Below are positions 44,330-53,868 of a stretch of 64,000 nucleotides of DNA, one piece after another; the first letter of the stretch is position 1; each line of letters starts with the position of its first letter. A program made the translations under genes and the position numbers. The notes below the pieces were generated by a model. The model worked only from the letters and a program-made list of their open reading frames with translations. It was not told the origin of the DNA and did no database searches. The stretch is from contig CAMAQR010000010.1 of NCBI GenBank assembly GCA_945860375.1, positions 1 through 64,000 of the forward strand. Reading direction: 5' to 3'. The stretch comes from Pseudorhodobacter antarcticus (GTDB lineage: Bacteria; Pseudomonadota; Alphaproteobacteria; Rhodobacterales; Rhodobacteraceae).

Positions 44330-44797
44330 TCAGCCCTTTTGACCCGTCAGCTCTGTCAACCAAAGCCCCAGACGCGCGCCGTTGACGCCCAGATCCGACG
44401 AGCCAAAACGCAGGCGCGCCACAAGATGCAACATCGTGCCTTGCGTGGCATCGGCTATGGCCTCGGCTGTGGTGTAATCGGGAAACCCCCAAACCGCAGA
44501 ACGGGTTTCCCAGGTGATCATCCCGGACTGCGGCGACCCCGCAATCCGCCGCGTGCGCGCTGTGGCAAGGGCGATGGCATCCAGCCGCGTCAGCAGATCG
44601 ACACGGCTCAGATCAGATGCCACGGCCGCATAGGCACCGCCCGGCATCGCTTGCGGCCCATCGGTGGGCAGTGACAGACCCAGCCCCTGCGCCACCTCGC
44701 TTGGGCGCTGATGCCACTTGGCGGTACTGGTCGGGGCCAGACGAATATACGCCATCAGCCCCGCCAACAAGATCGCTGCGACAAGGGTCAGCCTCAT
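44330..44797 (-). CDS. DUF1499 domain-containing protein
   Basis: The 155-residue protein has an N-terminal membrane segment (about 2-20) and a DUF1499 domain with TRRIAGSPQSGMITWETRS and a GFPDYTTAEA block. The function of the family is unknown. The ATG 44797 overlaps the speB stop by 4 bp (ATGA), so it is coupled to agmatinase here. A start six residues upstream at 44815 lies inside speB. Confidence 0.82.
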   Translation of the reverse strand: MRLTLVAAILLAGLMAYIRLAPTSTAKWHQRPSEVAQGLGLSLPTDGPQAMPGGAYAAVASDLSRVDLLTRLDAIALATARTRRIAGSPQSGMITWETRSAVWGFPDYTTAEAIADATQGTMLHLVARLRFGSSDLGVNGARLGLWLTELTGQKG

Positions 44798-45759
44798 CTT
44801 TGGGTCTTGGCCCAATGATAGAGACAGATCAACTCGTACCCCACATGCGCCCCCGCGATCGCGGTTGCCCCGGTGGTGTCATAAGGCGGCGAGACTTCGA
44901 CAATATCGCCGCCCACCATGTTGATCCCCGCCAGATCGCGCAAAATCGCCGCCGCCTGCCAGGAATGCAAACCGCCCCAAACCGGTGTGCCGGTGCCAGG
45001 CGCAACCGAAGGGTCCAGCGCGTCGATGTCAAAGGTCACATAGGTCTGATGATCGCCGACAATCGCGCGCACCCGGTCCACCACCGCCGCCACGCCATTT
45101 TCATGCACCCAACGCGCGTCGATCACGCTGAAGCCCAGATAATCCTCGGTCGTGGTGCGGATGCCAATCTGGACAGATCGTTTGGCGTCCACATAGCCCT
45201 GCTTGACCGCCTTGTACATCATGGTGCCGTGGTCGATGCGGGTCATGTCATCATCAGGCCAGAGATCGGAATGCGCGTCGAAATGGATCGCCGACAGCGG
45301 GCCAAACTTCTCGGCATAGGCGCGCAGGATCGGCAGCGTGATAAAATGATCGCCGCCCAAAGTGATCGTCCCCGCCCCCGCCGCCAGTATCTGGCGAATA
45401 TGGGCGGTCAGGGTGTCAGGAAAATCGCTGGTCTTGGCATAATCAAACGCGCAATCGCCGTAGTCGATGATGTTCATCTCTTCCAGCGGATGGGTGGGCC
45501 AACCATAGGGCGGATCATAGGGCTGCAAAGAACTGGCCTCGCGGATCGCCCGCGGCCCAAACCGGGTGCCGGCCCGGTGCGTCACCGCCTGATCAAAGGC
45601 CACCCCCGTGATCGCCAGATCAACCCCGGTCAGGTCTTTGGTATAGGTGCGGCGCAGGAATGAGGTCGCGCCCGAAAACGCATTCTCAAACGCATAGCCC
45701 CGCTGCGTGGTGCGGGTGAAAGCGGTGTCAATTACGGTTTTGGCGTCTTCTAGGGCCAT
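44794..45759 (-). CDS. speB: Agmatinase / ureohydrolase
   Basis: The 321-residue enzyme is in the arginase/agmatinase family. Metal-binding motifs are GGDHFITLP, HFDAHSDLW and TFDIDALDPSVAPGTGTP. The opening part GVAFDQAVTHRAGTRFGPRAIREASSL is typical of agmatinase. It would convert agmatine to putrescine and urea; guanidinopropionase or guanidinobutyrase are possible relatives. I chose ATG 45759 over an open frame to 45876 whose extension is low-complexity. It is coupled to the DUF1499 gene. Confidence 0.9.
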   Translation of the reverse strand: MALEDAKTVIDTAFTRTTQRGYAFENAFSGATSFLRRTYTKDLTGVDLAITGVAFDQAVTHRAGTRFGPRAIREASSLQPYDPPYGWPTHPLEEMNIIDYGDCAFDYAKTSDFPDTLTAHIRQILAAGAGTITLGGDHFITLPILRAYAEKFGPLSAIHFDAHSDLWPDDDMTRIDHGTMMYKAVKQGYVDAKRSVQIGIRTTTEDYLGFSVIDARWVHENGVAAVVDRVRAIVGDHQTYVTFDIDALDPSVAPGTGTPVWGGLHSWQAAAILRDLAGINMVGGDIVEVSPPYDTTGATAIAGAHVGYELICLYHWAKTQR

Positions 45760-45872
45760 GATATGTCTCGGGATACAGGCGCTTGCGTCATTCCCCCTGG
45801 GGCCGGAGACGTGCGGATCCGGTGGTTTGAGGGTGGAGGGAGGGGGGAGGGGTGTCAAGGGGGAGCGTCCTG

Positions 45873-45975
45873 TCAACGCCAGTTCATCGCCTTATCCAAC
45901 CAGATCAGCAGCGCGCCGCGCTTGCACAGCGCCGCCATGTGGTCGGGCCCGTTCGTGGTACGGCAGCGGGCGGGT
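45873..45975 (-). pseudogene. IS5-family transposase N-terminal remnant
   Basis: The minus-strand segment reads RCRTTNGPDHMAALCKRG then ALLIWLDKAMNWR and stops. It resembles the N-terminus of IS5-type transposases (RYRTTNWxxYNxALKRRGSLLIWLDKxM). Position by position, the tryptophan and tyrosine of that pattern are replaced here (TTNGPDHM). The downstream catalytic part is absent. It lies in the 427-bp gap between speB and soxG. The remainder of the gap (45976-46186 and 45760-45872) shows no gene I recognise. Confidence 0.5.
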
Positions 45976-46186
45976 GATGGCTTGCCTATTGGCTGTGCCA
46001 ACGGCCCCCTTGGCCCGGATTTGTCTGCTGTGCTGGGTTTCAATTGCGCTGTCCAGAACCTTGACCGTCGCCGCAGCCTGAACGACGGCTTGCCGAATGC
46101 CGAGCCCGGAACCACCATCACGCAACCGGCGATGACCGCGCTGATGAAGCGCTCGTGTTCAGTTTTCAGCGCCGTTTCAGGCCCCT

Positions 46187-46735
46187 TTAGAACTCACTTC
46201 CGGGCATCGCAGAATGGGTCAAGAGGCCCATCACATAGGGCGCCACTGACCGGAAACAGACCAGTGTATAACCGCCATCCGTCGCCCAGAACGCAGCCGC
46301 GACCTGTGCGGCCCGCGTGCGGCGCAGTTCCTTCGGCCCCAGACGCGCAAAATCAACCGGCGACAACTTCGACAACACCTGATCGGCCTGGTCGCCTTCA
46401 ATTCGGAACACCGCGCGGGCGTCCGACACCGTCACCGCCAAATGGTGCTGCCCCGCCAGACCCTGCGCAATCTTGGCCAGGCCAGCGTCGGTTTCGCTGT
46501 AAGGCAGGATCAGCAGATATTCGTCCGGGCTCATCCACGCCGCAGCCTTGTCGCCGACAACTTCAATCTGGCGCGACACTGGCAAGGCGGTGCCTGTGAT
46601 GGCGCCGATCACCTCTGCCAGCCCCGCAACATCCGGCTTGGCCCGCAAGGAAATCATCCCCAGCGGCCCGATTTCACGAATCTTGGCAAAGCCATCGAAA
46701 GAAGCATGCCCCAAAGCACTGACCACATTAGACAT
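46187..46735 (-). CDS. soxG: Sarcosine oxidase gamma subunit
   Basis: The 182-residue protein matches SoxG of heterotetrameric sarcosine oxidase, with a fold related to the GcvT C-terminal domain. VSDARAVFRIEGDQADQVLSK (about 110-130) and the LRRTRAAQVAAAFW segment are conserved. I chose ATG 46735 (MSNVV), which gives the usual length; it overlaps soxA by 8 bp. An upstream start at 46777 lies inside soxA. It is the last gene of the operon. Confidence 0.92.
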   Translation of the reverse strand: MSNVVSALGHASFDGFAKIREIGPLGMISLRAKPDVAGLAEVIGAITGTALPVSRQIEVVGDKAAAWMSPDEYLLILPYSETDAGLAKIAQGLAGQHHLAVTVSDARAVFRIEGDQADQVLSKLSPVDFARLGPKELRRTRAAQVAAAFWATDGGYTLVCFRSVAPYVMGLLTHSAMPGSEF

Positions 46736-49733
46736 TTTGCTTCTCTCCGTCCTTGTCATAGAAAACCGGGGCGACAACGCGCGCTTTCACAGTGCCACCG
46801 GAAACCGTATTGAAATCCACGACATCGCCAATCCGGTCCAAACCACCCTTGATCAGCCCCATCGCAATCCCGCGCTTCAAGGTCGGGCTGTAATAGGTCG
46901 ATGTCACCCGGCCTTGGGTGTTGCCCTGCCCGTTGGCATTCACCCCGGCGGTGACGATATAAGACCCATCCGGCACCACTGAACTGTCCAGAGTTTCGAA
47001 CCCCGCCAGTTTCCAACGGTCTGTGCTGGCAAGGAAAGTGCGTTCCTGCCCGCGTTTGCCCAGAAAATCCGCCTTCTTTTTCGAGATCGCCCAGCCCAGA
47101 TTCAAATCCTGCGGAATGATGGTGCCGTCAGTCTCATCGCCGATCATGATAAAGCCCTTTTCGGCCCGCATGATGTGAAGCGCTTCGGTACCGTAAGGCA
47201 TCGCCCCAAACTCGGCCCCCGCCGCATGCAACTCCGCCCAGAAAGCCGCGCCCTCACTGGCCGCAACCGCGATTTCATAGCTGAGTTCACCCGAGAAGCT
47301 GATCCGGTACACGCGGACAGCAAAGCCGCCCAAGGTGCCATCGACCCATTGCATGAAGGGCAGTGCTTCTTTGGAAACGTCGATACCGCCCAGTTTTTCC
47401 AGCAATTTTCGAGCGTTGGGCCCAACAACCGCCACCTGCGCCAACTGCTCGGTGATGTTGGCTACGTAAACCTGCCAATCCCACCATTCGCATTGCAGCC
47501 AATCCTCCATCCAGGCGTGGATACGGTCAGCGCCACCCGACGTGGTGTGGCACAGCCAAGTATCCTCGGAAATGCGCGCCACAACGCCGTCATCCGACAG
47601 GAAACCCTGTTCGGAACACATCAGCCCATAGCGGCATTTGCCAATCGGCAAGCTGCTCATGACACCCGTGTAAAGCATATCGAGGAAACGCCCCGCATCC
47701 GGGCCCTTGACGATGATCTTGCCCAAAGTCGAGGCATCCAGCAGGCCAAGATGGGTGCGGGTGTTGATCACCTCACGGTGGACCGCTTGCTCGTGGGTCT
47801 CGCCGGGACGCGGAAAAGTGTAGGGTCTGCGCCACAGACCGACGGGTTCCATAAAGGCATGGTTGGCCTCATGCCACGCATGCATCGGGGTCTTGCGCAG
47901 GGGTTGGAAAATCTCGCCGCGCGACTCCCCGGCCAAAGCGCCCAAGATCACCGGCGTATAGGGGGGGCGGAAAGTGGTGGTGCCAACCTGCGGAATGTCT
48001 TCATGCAACGCATCAGCAAGAACAGCCAAACCGTTGATATTGCTCAACTTACCCTGATCTGTCGCCATGCCCAAAGTGGTATAACGCTTGGTGTGCTCCA
48101 CGCTGGAATACCCCTCGCGCGCGGCCAATTGCACGTCAGACACTTTGACGTCGTTTTGATAGTCCAGCCACATCTTGGCCTTGGCCGCAGGTTTCGCCCC
48201 CTGCGGCATGATCCAGATCGGCTCCATCGCAGCTTCGGTCGCGGCCACAGCCGTCGCGGCGATGGCGTCCGAGGCCATTGCCAACGCCCGCAAAGCCGCC
48301 TTGGCCCCGCGCGCCGCATCGGCCAGCGCATCCACCGCCGTCATCGCGCCATTGGCGTTGCCCACGGCGACCACCATTGCGGCCCCGTCGGCCCCGGTTG
48401 GTGGACGATCGGCATCCGGGCGGAAATGCGCATGGGTCGCGTCCCAGATCAGCTTGCCGCCACAGTGGCTCCACAGATGGACCACGGGCGACCAGCCGCC
48501 AGACATGGCCACCGCATCACAGGAAATCTCTTCGATAACAGCGCCTTCGCCCGCCTGCATGCACAGCGCCACTGCCGTCACCCGCTTGCCGCCCTTGGCT
48601 TTGGCCAGCCCCATACCCGTGGCAATCCGAATGCCCAAAGCCCGCGCCTGCGATGGCAAATCGCCGGTCACAGTGCTGCGCGCATCGACGATACACGGCA
48701 CCGCAAGTCCGGCCCGATGCAGCGCAATGGCGGTCCGGTAGGCGTCGTCGTTGTTGGTGACAACCACGGTGCGATCTCCGGGCGAGACGGCAAAATTCAC
48801 CACAAAGTCGCGCACGGACCCGGCCAGCATCACCCCCGGAATGTCATTGCCGGCAAAGGACAAAGGCCGCTCGATCGCGCCCGTTGCGGTGATGATCTGG
48901 CTTGCCCTGATGCGCCACAAACGGTGCTTTGGCCGCCCGTCACCCGGCGTATGGTCGGCGACCTTTTCATCGGCCAGCACATAGCCGTGGTCGTAAACCC
49001 CTGCCCCGGTGCAACGTAGCTTTATCGTGACATTGTCCATGGTTTCAAGGTGTTGCACGGCAGACTTCACCCAAGCCTCGGTGTCGCCATCGACCACATC
49101 GCCATCGACCACAGCCCGACCGCCAAAGGCCGCCGTCTGCTCCAGCAGCATGACCCGCGCGCCTGCTTCGCCGGCAATCAAGGCCGCCTGCAAACCCGCA
49201 ATGCCGCCGCCGATCACCAGCACATCGCAGAAGGCGTAAGCCTGTTCATAGCGATCCGCATCCCGTTCTTTCGGGGCCTTTCCGAGGCCTGCCGATTGCC
49301 GGATGATCGGCTCGAACAGGTGCTTCCACGCCGCGCGTGGCCACATGAAGGTCTTGTAGTAAAACCCACCCGGCAAGAACCGCGCGAGGCTGTTGTTGAT
49401 CACGCCGACGTCGAATTCCAAAGATGGCCAGTGGTTCTGGCTGGCAGCCTCCAGCCCGTCAAACAGTTCCGTCGTGGTGGCGCGTTGGTTCGGTTCAAAC
49501 CGCCCCGCCTTGCCCAGACCCACAAGCGCATTCGGCTCTTCTGGTCCTGCGGCCACAATCCCGCGCGGACGATGGTATTTGAAGCTGCGACCGACCAACA
49601 TCTGATCGTTGGCCAACAGCGCCGAGGCAAGAGTATCCCCTTGATACCCCCGCATGGCTTTGCCGTTAAAGGAAAATTCCTGTGCGGCGGTACGGTCGAT
49701 CAAACGACCGCCCTTTGAAAGACGGGTGCTCAT
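46728..49733 (-). CDS. soxA: Sarcosine oxidase alpha subunit
   Basis: The 1001-residue subunit has an N-terminal ferredoxin-like 2Fe-2S-fold domain without cluster cysteines (RLSKGGRLIDRTAAQEFSFN), a NAD/FAD-binding domain (DVLVIGGGIAGLQAALIAGE, about 170), and a C-terminal aminomethyltransferase (GcvT-like) half that takes formaldehyde to tetrahydrofolate. In the complex it also holds NAD and the folate site. It overlaps soxD by 4 bp and soxG by 8 bp. Confidence 0.95.
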   Translation of the reverse strand: MSTRLSKGGRLIDRTAAQEFSFNGKAMRGYQGDTLASALLANDQMLVGRSFKYHRPRGIVAAGPEEPNALVGLGKAGRFEPNQRATTTELFDGLEAASQNHWPSLEFDVGVINNSLARFLPGGFYYKTFMWPRAAWKHLFEPIIRQSAGLGKAPKERDADRYEQAYAFCDVLVIGGGIAGLQAALIAGEAGARVMLLEQTAAFGGRAVVDGDVVDGDTEAWVKSAVQHLETMDNVTIKLRCTGAGVYDHGYVLADEKVADHTPGDGRPKHRLWRIRASQIITATGAIERPLSFAGNDIPGVMLAGSVRDFVVNFAVSPGDRTVVVTNNDDAYRTAIALHRAGLAVPCIVDARSTVTGDLPSQARALGIRIATGMGLAKAKGGKRVTAVALCMQAGEGAVIEEISCDAVAMSGGWSPVVHLWSHCGGKLIWDATHAHFRPDADRPPTGADGAAMVVAVGNANGAMTAVDALADAARGAKAALRALAMASDAIAATAVAATEAAMEPIWIMPQGAKPAAKAKMWLDYQNDVKVSDVQLAAREGYSSVEHTKRYTTLGMATDQGKLSNINGLAVLADALHEDIPQVGTTTFRPPYTPVILGALAGESRGEIFQPLRKTPMHAWHEANHAFMEPVGLWRRPYTFPRPGETHEQAVHREVINTRTHLGLLDASTLGKIIVKGPDAGRFLDMLYTGVMSSLPIGKCRYGLMCSEQGFLSDDGVVARISEDTWLCHTTSGGADRIHAWMEDWLQCEWWDWQVYVANITEQLAQVAVVGPNARKLLEKLGGIDVSKEALPFMQWVDGTLGGFAVRVYRISFSGELSYEIAVAASEGAAFWAELHAAGAEFGAMPYGTEALHIMRAEKGFIMIGDETDGTIIPQDLNLGWAISKKKADFLGKRGQERTFLASTDRWKLAGFETLDSSVVPDGSYIVTAGVNANGQGNTQGRVTSTYYSPTLKRGIAMGLIKGGLDRIGDVVDFNTVSGGTVKARVVAPVFYDKDGEKQNV

Positions 49734-50053
49734 TTGAAGCCCTTCCAGTCGGGCCGTTTGGCCCTGATCTTGTCTTGCAACGCGTCTGGCGGTGCCGAGG
49801 ATTGCGCGGCATAGGTTCCGAACACCTCTAGCGTCGCGGTGTCACGCGCGGCCAGAAACCATTTTCCACAGCCGTAGGTGTGACGCCAGCGTTCAAAATG
49901 CACGCCCTTGGGGTTTTTGCGCGCGAACATATAGGCTTCAAACTCTGCGTCCGAAGCGCCGGGCCCGAAGCGTTTCAGATGCGCCTCATAGCCCGGAGAA
50001 AGCTCGGTTTCCTCGGCTTTGATGCCGCAATAGGGACATTCAAGGATCAGCAT
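49730..50053 (-). CDS. soxD: Sarcosine oxidase delta subunit
   Basis: The 107-residue protein binds zinc. The ligands C6 and C9 (MLILECPYCG) with H58 and C62 (RWRHTYGCGKWF) match the known C-C-H-C zinc site of SoxD within one position. ATG 50053 gives the standard length. It overlaps soxA by 4 bp. Its start overlaps by 7 bp the stop of an unusual small gene that separates it from soxB. Confidence 0.95.
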   Translation of the reverse strand: MLILECPYCGIKAEETELSPGYEAHLKRFGPGASDAEFEAYMFARKNPKGVHFERWRHTYGCGKWFLAARDTATLEVFGTYAAQSSAPPDALQDKIRAKRPDWKGFK

Positions 50054-50298
50054 GCTAGAGTTTCCTTTCCGCGGTCCGCAGTTTTCTTTGCCTTCTTTGA
50101 AAGCCAAGGCAAGAAACGTCTTTTGATGTCAGGGCCGGCGAAAAAACCGATTGCGGACCCCATGATCAGAAATGACCAGCCGCCCGCCATCGCGCCCAGA
50201 ACAGTTCCAACCACCCCAGAACCCCAGCCAAAGACAGCGGCAAAGATACTGCCGATGTCGGCTCCAGAGAGGCGATCTTTGATCACTTGATGATTCAA
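50047..50298 (-). CDS. Small membrane protein inserted between soxB and soxD
   Basis: The 83-residue protein has two hydrophobic glycine-rich segments, about residues 14-40 and 42-55 (FGWGSGVVGTVLGAMAGGWS then FLIMGSAIGFFAG), and a basic tail (KRRFLPWLSKKAKKTADRGK). The start is TTG, overlapping the soxB stop as TTGA, with GGGGGTGG as ribosome binding site, and its stop overlaps soxD by 7 bp. Such coupling indicates a real gene translated with the enzyme subunits. I recall no similar protein in soxBDAG operons. A role in membrane attachment or transport for the oxidase is a guess. It could equally be a neutral passenger. Confidence 0.7.
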   Translation of the reverse strand: MNHQVIKDRLSGADIGSIFAAVFGWGSGVVGTVLGAMAGGWSFLIMGSAIGFFAGPDIKRRFLPWLSKKAKKTADRGKETLAC

Positions 50299-51542
50299 TG
50301 CGCCACCCCCGCCGCCACTGACTCGTCAATGAACTGGCCTTCCTTGAAGCGCCACATGTTGAACGCCTCGGCCAATGGTCCCGGCTCGCCCTTGGCCACC
50401 AGTTCGGCCATGGCCCAACCGGACCCCGGAATGGCCTTGAAACCGCCCGTGCCCCATCCGCAGTTGATGAAGCATCCGCCAAGTGGCGTTTTCGAAATGA
50501 TCGGCGACCGGTCCCCGGTCATGTCGACGATCCCGCCCCATTGCCGCAGCATTTTCAGCCGCGAGATCATCGGGAATGTCTCAATCAACGCGCGTAAAGT
50601 TTCCTCGATGTGGTGGAAAGACCCGCGCTGGGTAAAGTTGTTGAACCCGTCGGTGCCGCCACCGATCACCATCTCGCCCTTGTCGGACTGTGACATATAG
50701 CCGTGCACGGTGTTGGCCATCACCACCACGTCCATGCAGGGCTTGATCGGCTCTGACACCAAGGCTTGCAGCGCCACCGCCTCAACCGGAAGCCTGAACC
50801 CTGCCATATCAGCGACTTGCCCCGAATGGCCTGCCACCACGACGCCCAGCTTTTTACAGCCGATGTAACCCTTGGTGGTTTCAACCCCGGTGACCTGCCC
50901 CGCCTCGGAAGTCACGCCCTTGACCTCGCACTGCTGGATGATGTCCATGCCCATATCGGAACAGGCCCGCGCATAGCCCCAGGCCACGGCATCGTGCCGG
51001 GCGGTACCGCCGCGCGCCTGATAAAGCGCGCCCAGAACCGGATAGCGCGGGCCGTCGATGTTGATGATCGGCACCAACTCCTTGACGCGGGCAGGGCCGA
51101 TCCATTCAGTGGCCACCCCTTGCAAGGCGTTGGCATGGGCGGTGCGCTGATAGCCGCGGATTTCGTGATGTGTCTGCGCCAGCATCAGCAAGCCACGCGG
51201 TGAAAACATCACGTTGTAGTTCAGGTCCTGTGACATCGTCTCATACAGCGAACGCGCCTTTTCGTAGATCGCGGCCGAAGGGTCTTGCAGGTAGTTCGAC
51301 CGGATGATCGTAGTGTTGCGCCCGGTGTTGCCGCCGCCCAGCCAGCCCTTTTCGATGATCGCCACATTGGTGATCCCAAAGTTCTTGCCCAGATAATAGG
51401 CCGTGGCCAACCCGTGCCCGCCTGCCCCGACGATGATCACATCATAGGCCTTCTTCGGCGCGGGCGAGGCCCATGCCTTTTCCCAGCCCAAGTGATGGTT
51501 GATCGCCTGTTTGGCGATGGCAAAGACCGAGTAACGTTTCAT
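50295..51542 (-). CDS. soxB: Sarcosine oxidase beta subunit
   Basis: The 415-residue subunit carries the FAD and covalent FMN sites. The dinucleotide motif YDVIIVGAGGHGLATAYYLG (about 33-52) and the early NHHLGWEKAW match SoxB. I chose ATG 51542, which gives the usual 415 residues; an open frame to 51650 upstream is not conserved. Sarcosine oxidase oxidises sarcosine to glycine and formaldehyde, the latter being captured as methylene-tetrahydrofolate. It is the first gene of the operon, and the promoter should lie in the 190-bp gap before ccmI. Confidence 0.95.
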   Translation of the reverse strand: MKRYSVFAIAKQAINHHLGWEKAWASPAPKKAYDVIIVGAGGHGLATAYYLGKNFGITNVAIIEKGWLGGGNTGRNTTIIRSNYLQDPSAAIYEKARSLYETMSQDLNYNVMFSPRGLLMLAQTHHEIRGYQRTAHANALQGVATEWIGPARVKELVPIINIDGPRYPVLGALYQARGGTARHDAVAWGYARACSDMGMDIIQQCEVKGVTSEAGQVTGVETTKGYIGCKKLGVVVAGHSGQVADMAGFRLPVEAVALQALVSEPIKPCMDVVVMANTVHGYMSQSDKGEMVIGGGTDGFNNFTQRGSFHHIEETLRALIETFPMISRLKMLRQWGGIVDMTGDRSPIISKTPLGGCFINCGWGTGGFKAIPGSGWAMAELVAKGEPGPLAEAFNMWRFKEGQFIDESVAAGVAH

Positions 51543-51732
51543 GGGAATCCCCCCTGCATCAGCCTTGGTTTTGGTCTGAAGCGCAAATTTAGCCGCTGCC
51601 ACCAGCGGCACAATCGGGAAAATTGCGACATCCCCGCGCCAAAGTGGCACGTTTGAGCCATTGGGCGGAATAGCCCCTGTTGCGGCGATGCCAAAGCGCC
51701 TACATCAAGGCGGAACTTGACAGGGGCGGAAC

Positions 51733-52941
51733 ATGGCGGAGTGGGGCTTTTGGGCGGCGGCGGGCGGCATCACTCTGGCTGCTTTTGCGCTGTTGGTGCA
51801 GGCCTTGCGCCGCGCCACACAGGCGACCGACGAAGAGGCCAGCCTGAAGGTCTACCGCGACCAGTTGACCGAAGTGGACCGCGATCTGGCGCGCGGCCTG
51901 ATCTCGGCGCCCGAGGCCAATCGGGTGCGCACCGAAGTGTCGCGCCGCCTGCTGAATGCCGACCGCGCCCAACAATCAGCCCCCACAGGCGAAACGGCGC
52001 AAACCTACGGCCCGGTGGTGGCGCTGATCGGGGTGGTGTTGATGGCCGCCATGGGCGGCTATTTCTGGCTGGGTGCGCCGGGCTATCCCGATTTGCCCTT
52101 GGCCAAACGGCTGGCTTTGGCTGAACAAACCTATCAGACCCGGCCCGATCAGGCCGAAGCCGAAGCCGCCGCCCCGCCGGAAACCGAGGCAGATTTCGAC
52201 CCCGAATACCAAACCCTGATGACCGCGCTGCGCGAGGCTGTGGCCCAACGCCCCGATGATGTGCAGGGCCTGACGCTGCTGTCGCGCAATGAGACGTTGA
52301 TGGGCAATTTCAAAGCCGCCCGCGTGGCGCAGGAAAGCATGGTCACCGTGCTGGGCAGCAAGGCCACCGCCGCCGATCATCTGACACTGGCACAGGCGAT
52401 GATCGCCTCTGCCGGGGGCTATGTGTCGCCGCAGGCCGAAGCGCAGCTGATCCGCACGCTGGAACTGGACCCGTCGAACCCGTTGGCCCGCTATTTCTCG
52501 GGCCTGATGTTTGCGCAAAATGGCCGCCCGGACCGCACCTTTGGCCTGTGGGAGCCGCTGTTGGCCGAAGGACCGCCCGATGCGCCGTGGTTTGAACCGG
52601 TGCAAAACACCCTGCCCGATGTGGCCGAACGCGCGGGCATCAAGTACCGCCCCGTTGACGCCAAAGGCCCCAACGCCGCCGACATGGCCGCAGCGGGTGA
52701 AATGACACCGCAAGAGCGGCAAGAGATGATCAAAGGCATGGTGGCCCAGTTGGAAACCCGGCTGACCGATGAGGGCGGGCCGCTCGTGGACTGGCTGAAG
52801 CTGATCAATGCGGTGTCGGTTTTGGGCGAACCAGATCGCGCGCAGGCCGCCGTTGCGGCGGCAAACGCGGCCTTTGCAGGTGACGCCGCCGCCCTGACTG
52901 CGATTGCGGAGGCCGCCGCCGCCGCTGGAATCGCCCCATGA
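51733..52941 (+). CDS. ccmI: Cytochrome c biogenesis protein CcmI
   Basis: The 402-residue protein has a first membrane segment at about 3-25 and a second near residues 98-112. A leucine-rich coiled-coil-like segment lies between them ([20 protein letters not shown]), and a TPR-like periplasmic domain follows. This is the CcmI/CycH fold that delivers apocytochrome c to the haem lyase. The N-terminus [20 protein letters not shown] is typical of Rhodobacterales CcmI. It overlaps the ruvX gene by 4 bp. Confidence 0.92.
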   Translation: MAEWGFWAAAGGITLAAFALLVQALRRATQATDEEASLKVYRDQLTEVDRDLARGLISAPEANRVRTEVSRRLLNADRAQQSAPTGETAQTYGPVVALIGVVLMAAMGGYFWLGAPGYPDLPLAKRLALAEQTYQTRPDQAEAEAAAPPETEADFDPEYQTLMTALREAVAQRPDDVQGLTLLSRNETLMGNFKAARVAQESMVTVLGSKATAADHLTLAQAMIASAGGYVSPQAEAQLIRTLELDPSNPLARYFSGLMFAQNGRPDRTFGLWEPLLAEGPPDAPWFEPVQNTLPDVAERAGIKYRPVDAKGPNAADMAAAGEMTPQERQEMIKGMVAQLETRLTDEGGPLVDWLKLINAVSVLGEPDRAQAAVAAANAAFAGDAAALTAIAEAAAAAGIAP

Positions 52942-53429
52942 TCTGCGACGATGTCGCGGCCTTTCACGCCACCTTGCCGCCGTTTCGCGCCATTTGCGGG
53001 CTGGACCTTGGCGACAAGACCATCGGGGTCGCGGTGTCCGATCTGCGCCGGGGCATCGCCACGCCGACCGAAGTCATCCGCCGCACCAAGTTCACCGAAG
53101 ACGCCGCCAAATTGCTGACCATCGTGACCGCGCGCAACATCGCCGGAATAATCCTTGGCTTGCCCCTGAACATGGACGGGTCAGAAGGCCCACGCGTGCA
53201 ATCCACCCGCGCCTTTGCCCGCAACTTGGCGCGGCTGACTGACCTGCCGATCACCTTTTGGGACGAACGCTTGTCCACTGTCGCCGCAACCCGCGCATTG
53301 ATCGAGGCGGATATGTCTCGAAAACGTCGCGCGCAGGTCATTGATCAGGTGGCTGCAGGTTATATCTTGCAAGGAGCGTTGGACCGTCTGGCGCATATGG
53401 GTGGCTTTAACGCCAAGGATGGGGGCTAG
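52938..53429 (+). CDS. ruvX: Putative pre-16S rRNA nuclease YqgF/RuvX
   Basis: The 163-residue protein has the RNase H-like motif [18 protein letters not shown] and, further on, [15 protein letters not shown]. YqgF family proteins process the 5' end of 16S rRNA, and were first described as Holliday junction resolvase-like. It overlaps ccmI by 4 bp. The following DUF1289 gene starts 1 bp after its stop. Confidence 0.93.
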   Translation: MICDDVAAFHATLPPFRAICGLDLGDKTIGVAVSDLRRGIATPTEVIRRTKFTEDAAKLLTIVTARNIAGIILGLPLNMDGSEGPRVQSTRAFARNLARLTDLPITFWDERLSTVAATRALIEADMSRKRRAQVIDQVAAGYILQGALDRLAHMGGFNAKDGG

Positions 53430-53430
53430 C

Positions 53431-53661
53431 GTGCAAGACGAAATCTGGAAGCGGGACGAAATCCAGTCGCCTTGCGTCAAGCTGTGCATCATTCACCCCG
53501 AAGAGCGGCTTTGCGTCGGCTGCATGCGCAGCATCGATGAAATCTCGATCTGGTCGCGCCTGAGCAACGAGGCCCGCGCCGCAATCATGGCCGACCTGCC
53601 CGCCCGCGCGCCCCGCCTGCAAAAGCGCCGTGGCGGCCGCATGGCCCGGCTGGACCGTTAG
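53431..53661 (+). CDS. DUF1289 protein (zinc-finger-like)
   Basis: The 76-residue protein contains SPCVKLCIIHPEERLCVGC, the CxxxC...CxxC pattern of DUF1289. It probably binds a metal such as zinc; the function is unknown. The GTG at 53431 follows the ruvX stop after 1 bp with AAGGATGGGGG upstream. An ATG at 53419 would overlap ruvX and add four residues. Confidence 0.82.
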   Translation: MQDEIWKRDEIQSPCVKLCIIHPEERLCVGCMRSIDEISIWSRLSNEARAAIMADLPARAPRLQKRRGGRMARLDR

Positions 53662-53797
53662 AGCGCGTTGCGTTCCATCGGGTTGAAAAGATGGACCGCA
53701 ACCGCACCCTACATCGGCAGTGCCTGTCTTGGTTTTCTTTCCATCTGAATCAGAGTGAAGAAAATCCGCTCCAGCCTGACAATTTGATTAAGATTTG

Positions 53798-53822
53798 GCT
53801 TCATCTTGGCTTAAATATCCAA
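53798..53822 (-). repeat. Intergenic repeat copy D
   Basis: On the minus strand the core reads GATATTTAAGCCAAGATGAA, differing from copy C at one of 20 positions. It lies about 50 bp past the stop of the putative dioxygenase gene on the same strand, with GGGG-rich sequence (53825-53850) between, consistent with a transcript end. The 207-bp gap around it has no gene. Confidence 0.65.
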
Positions 53823-53868
53823 CCACCCTTGGCCCCAAACCCCACGCATCAGACGTATCCTCTGCCCG

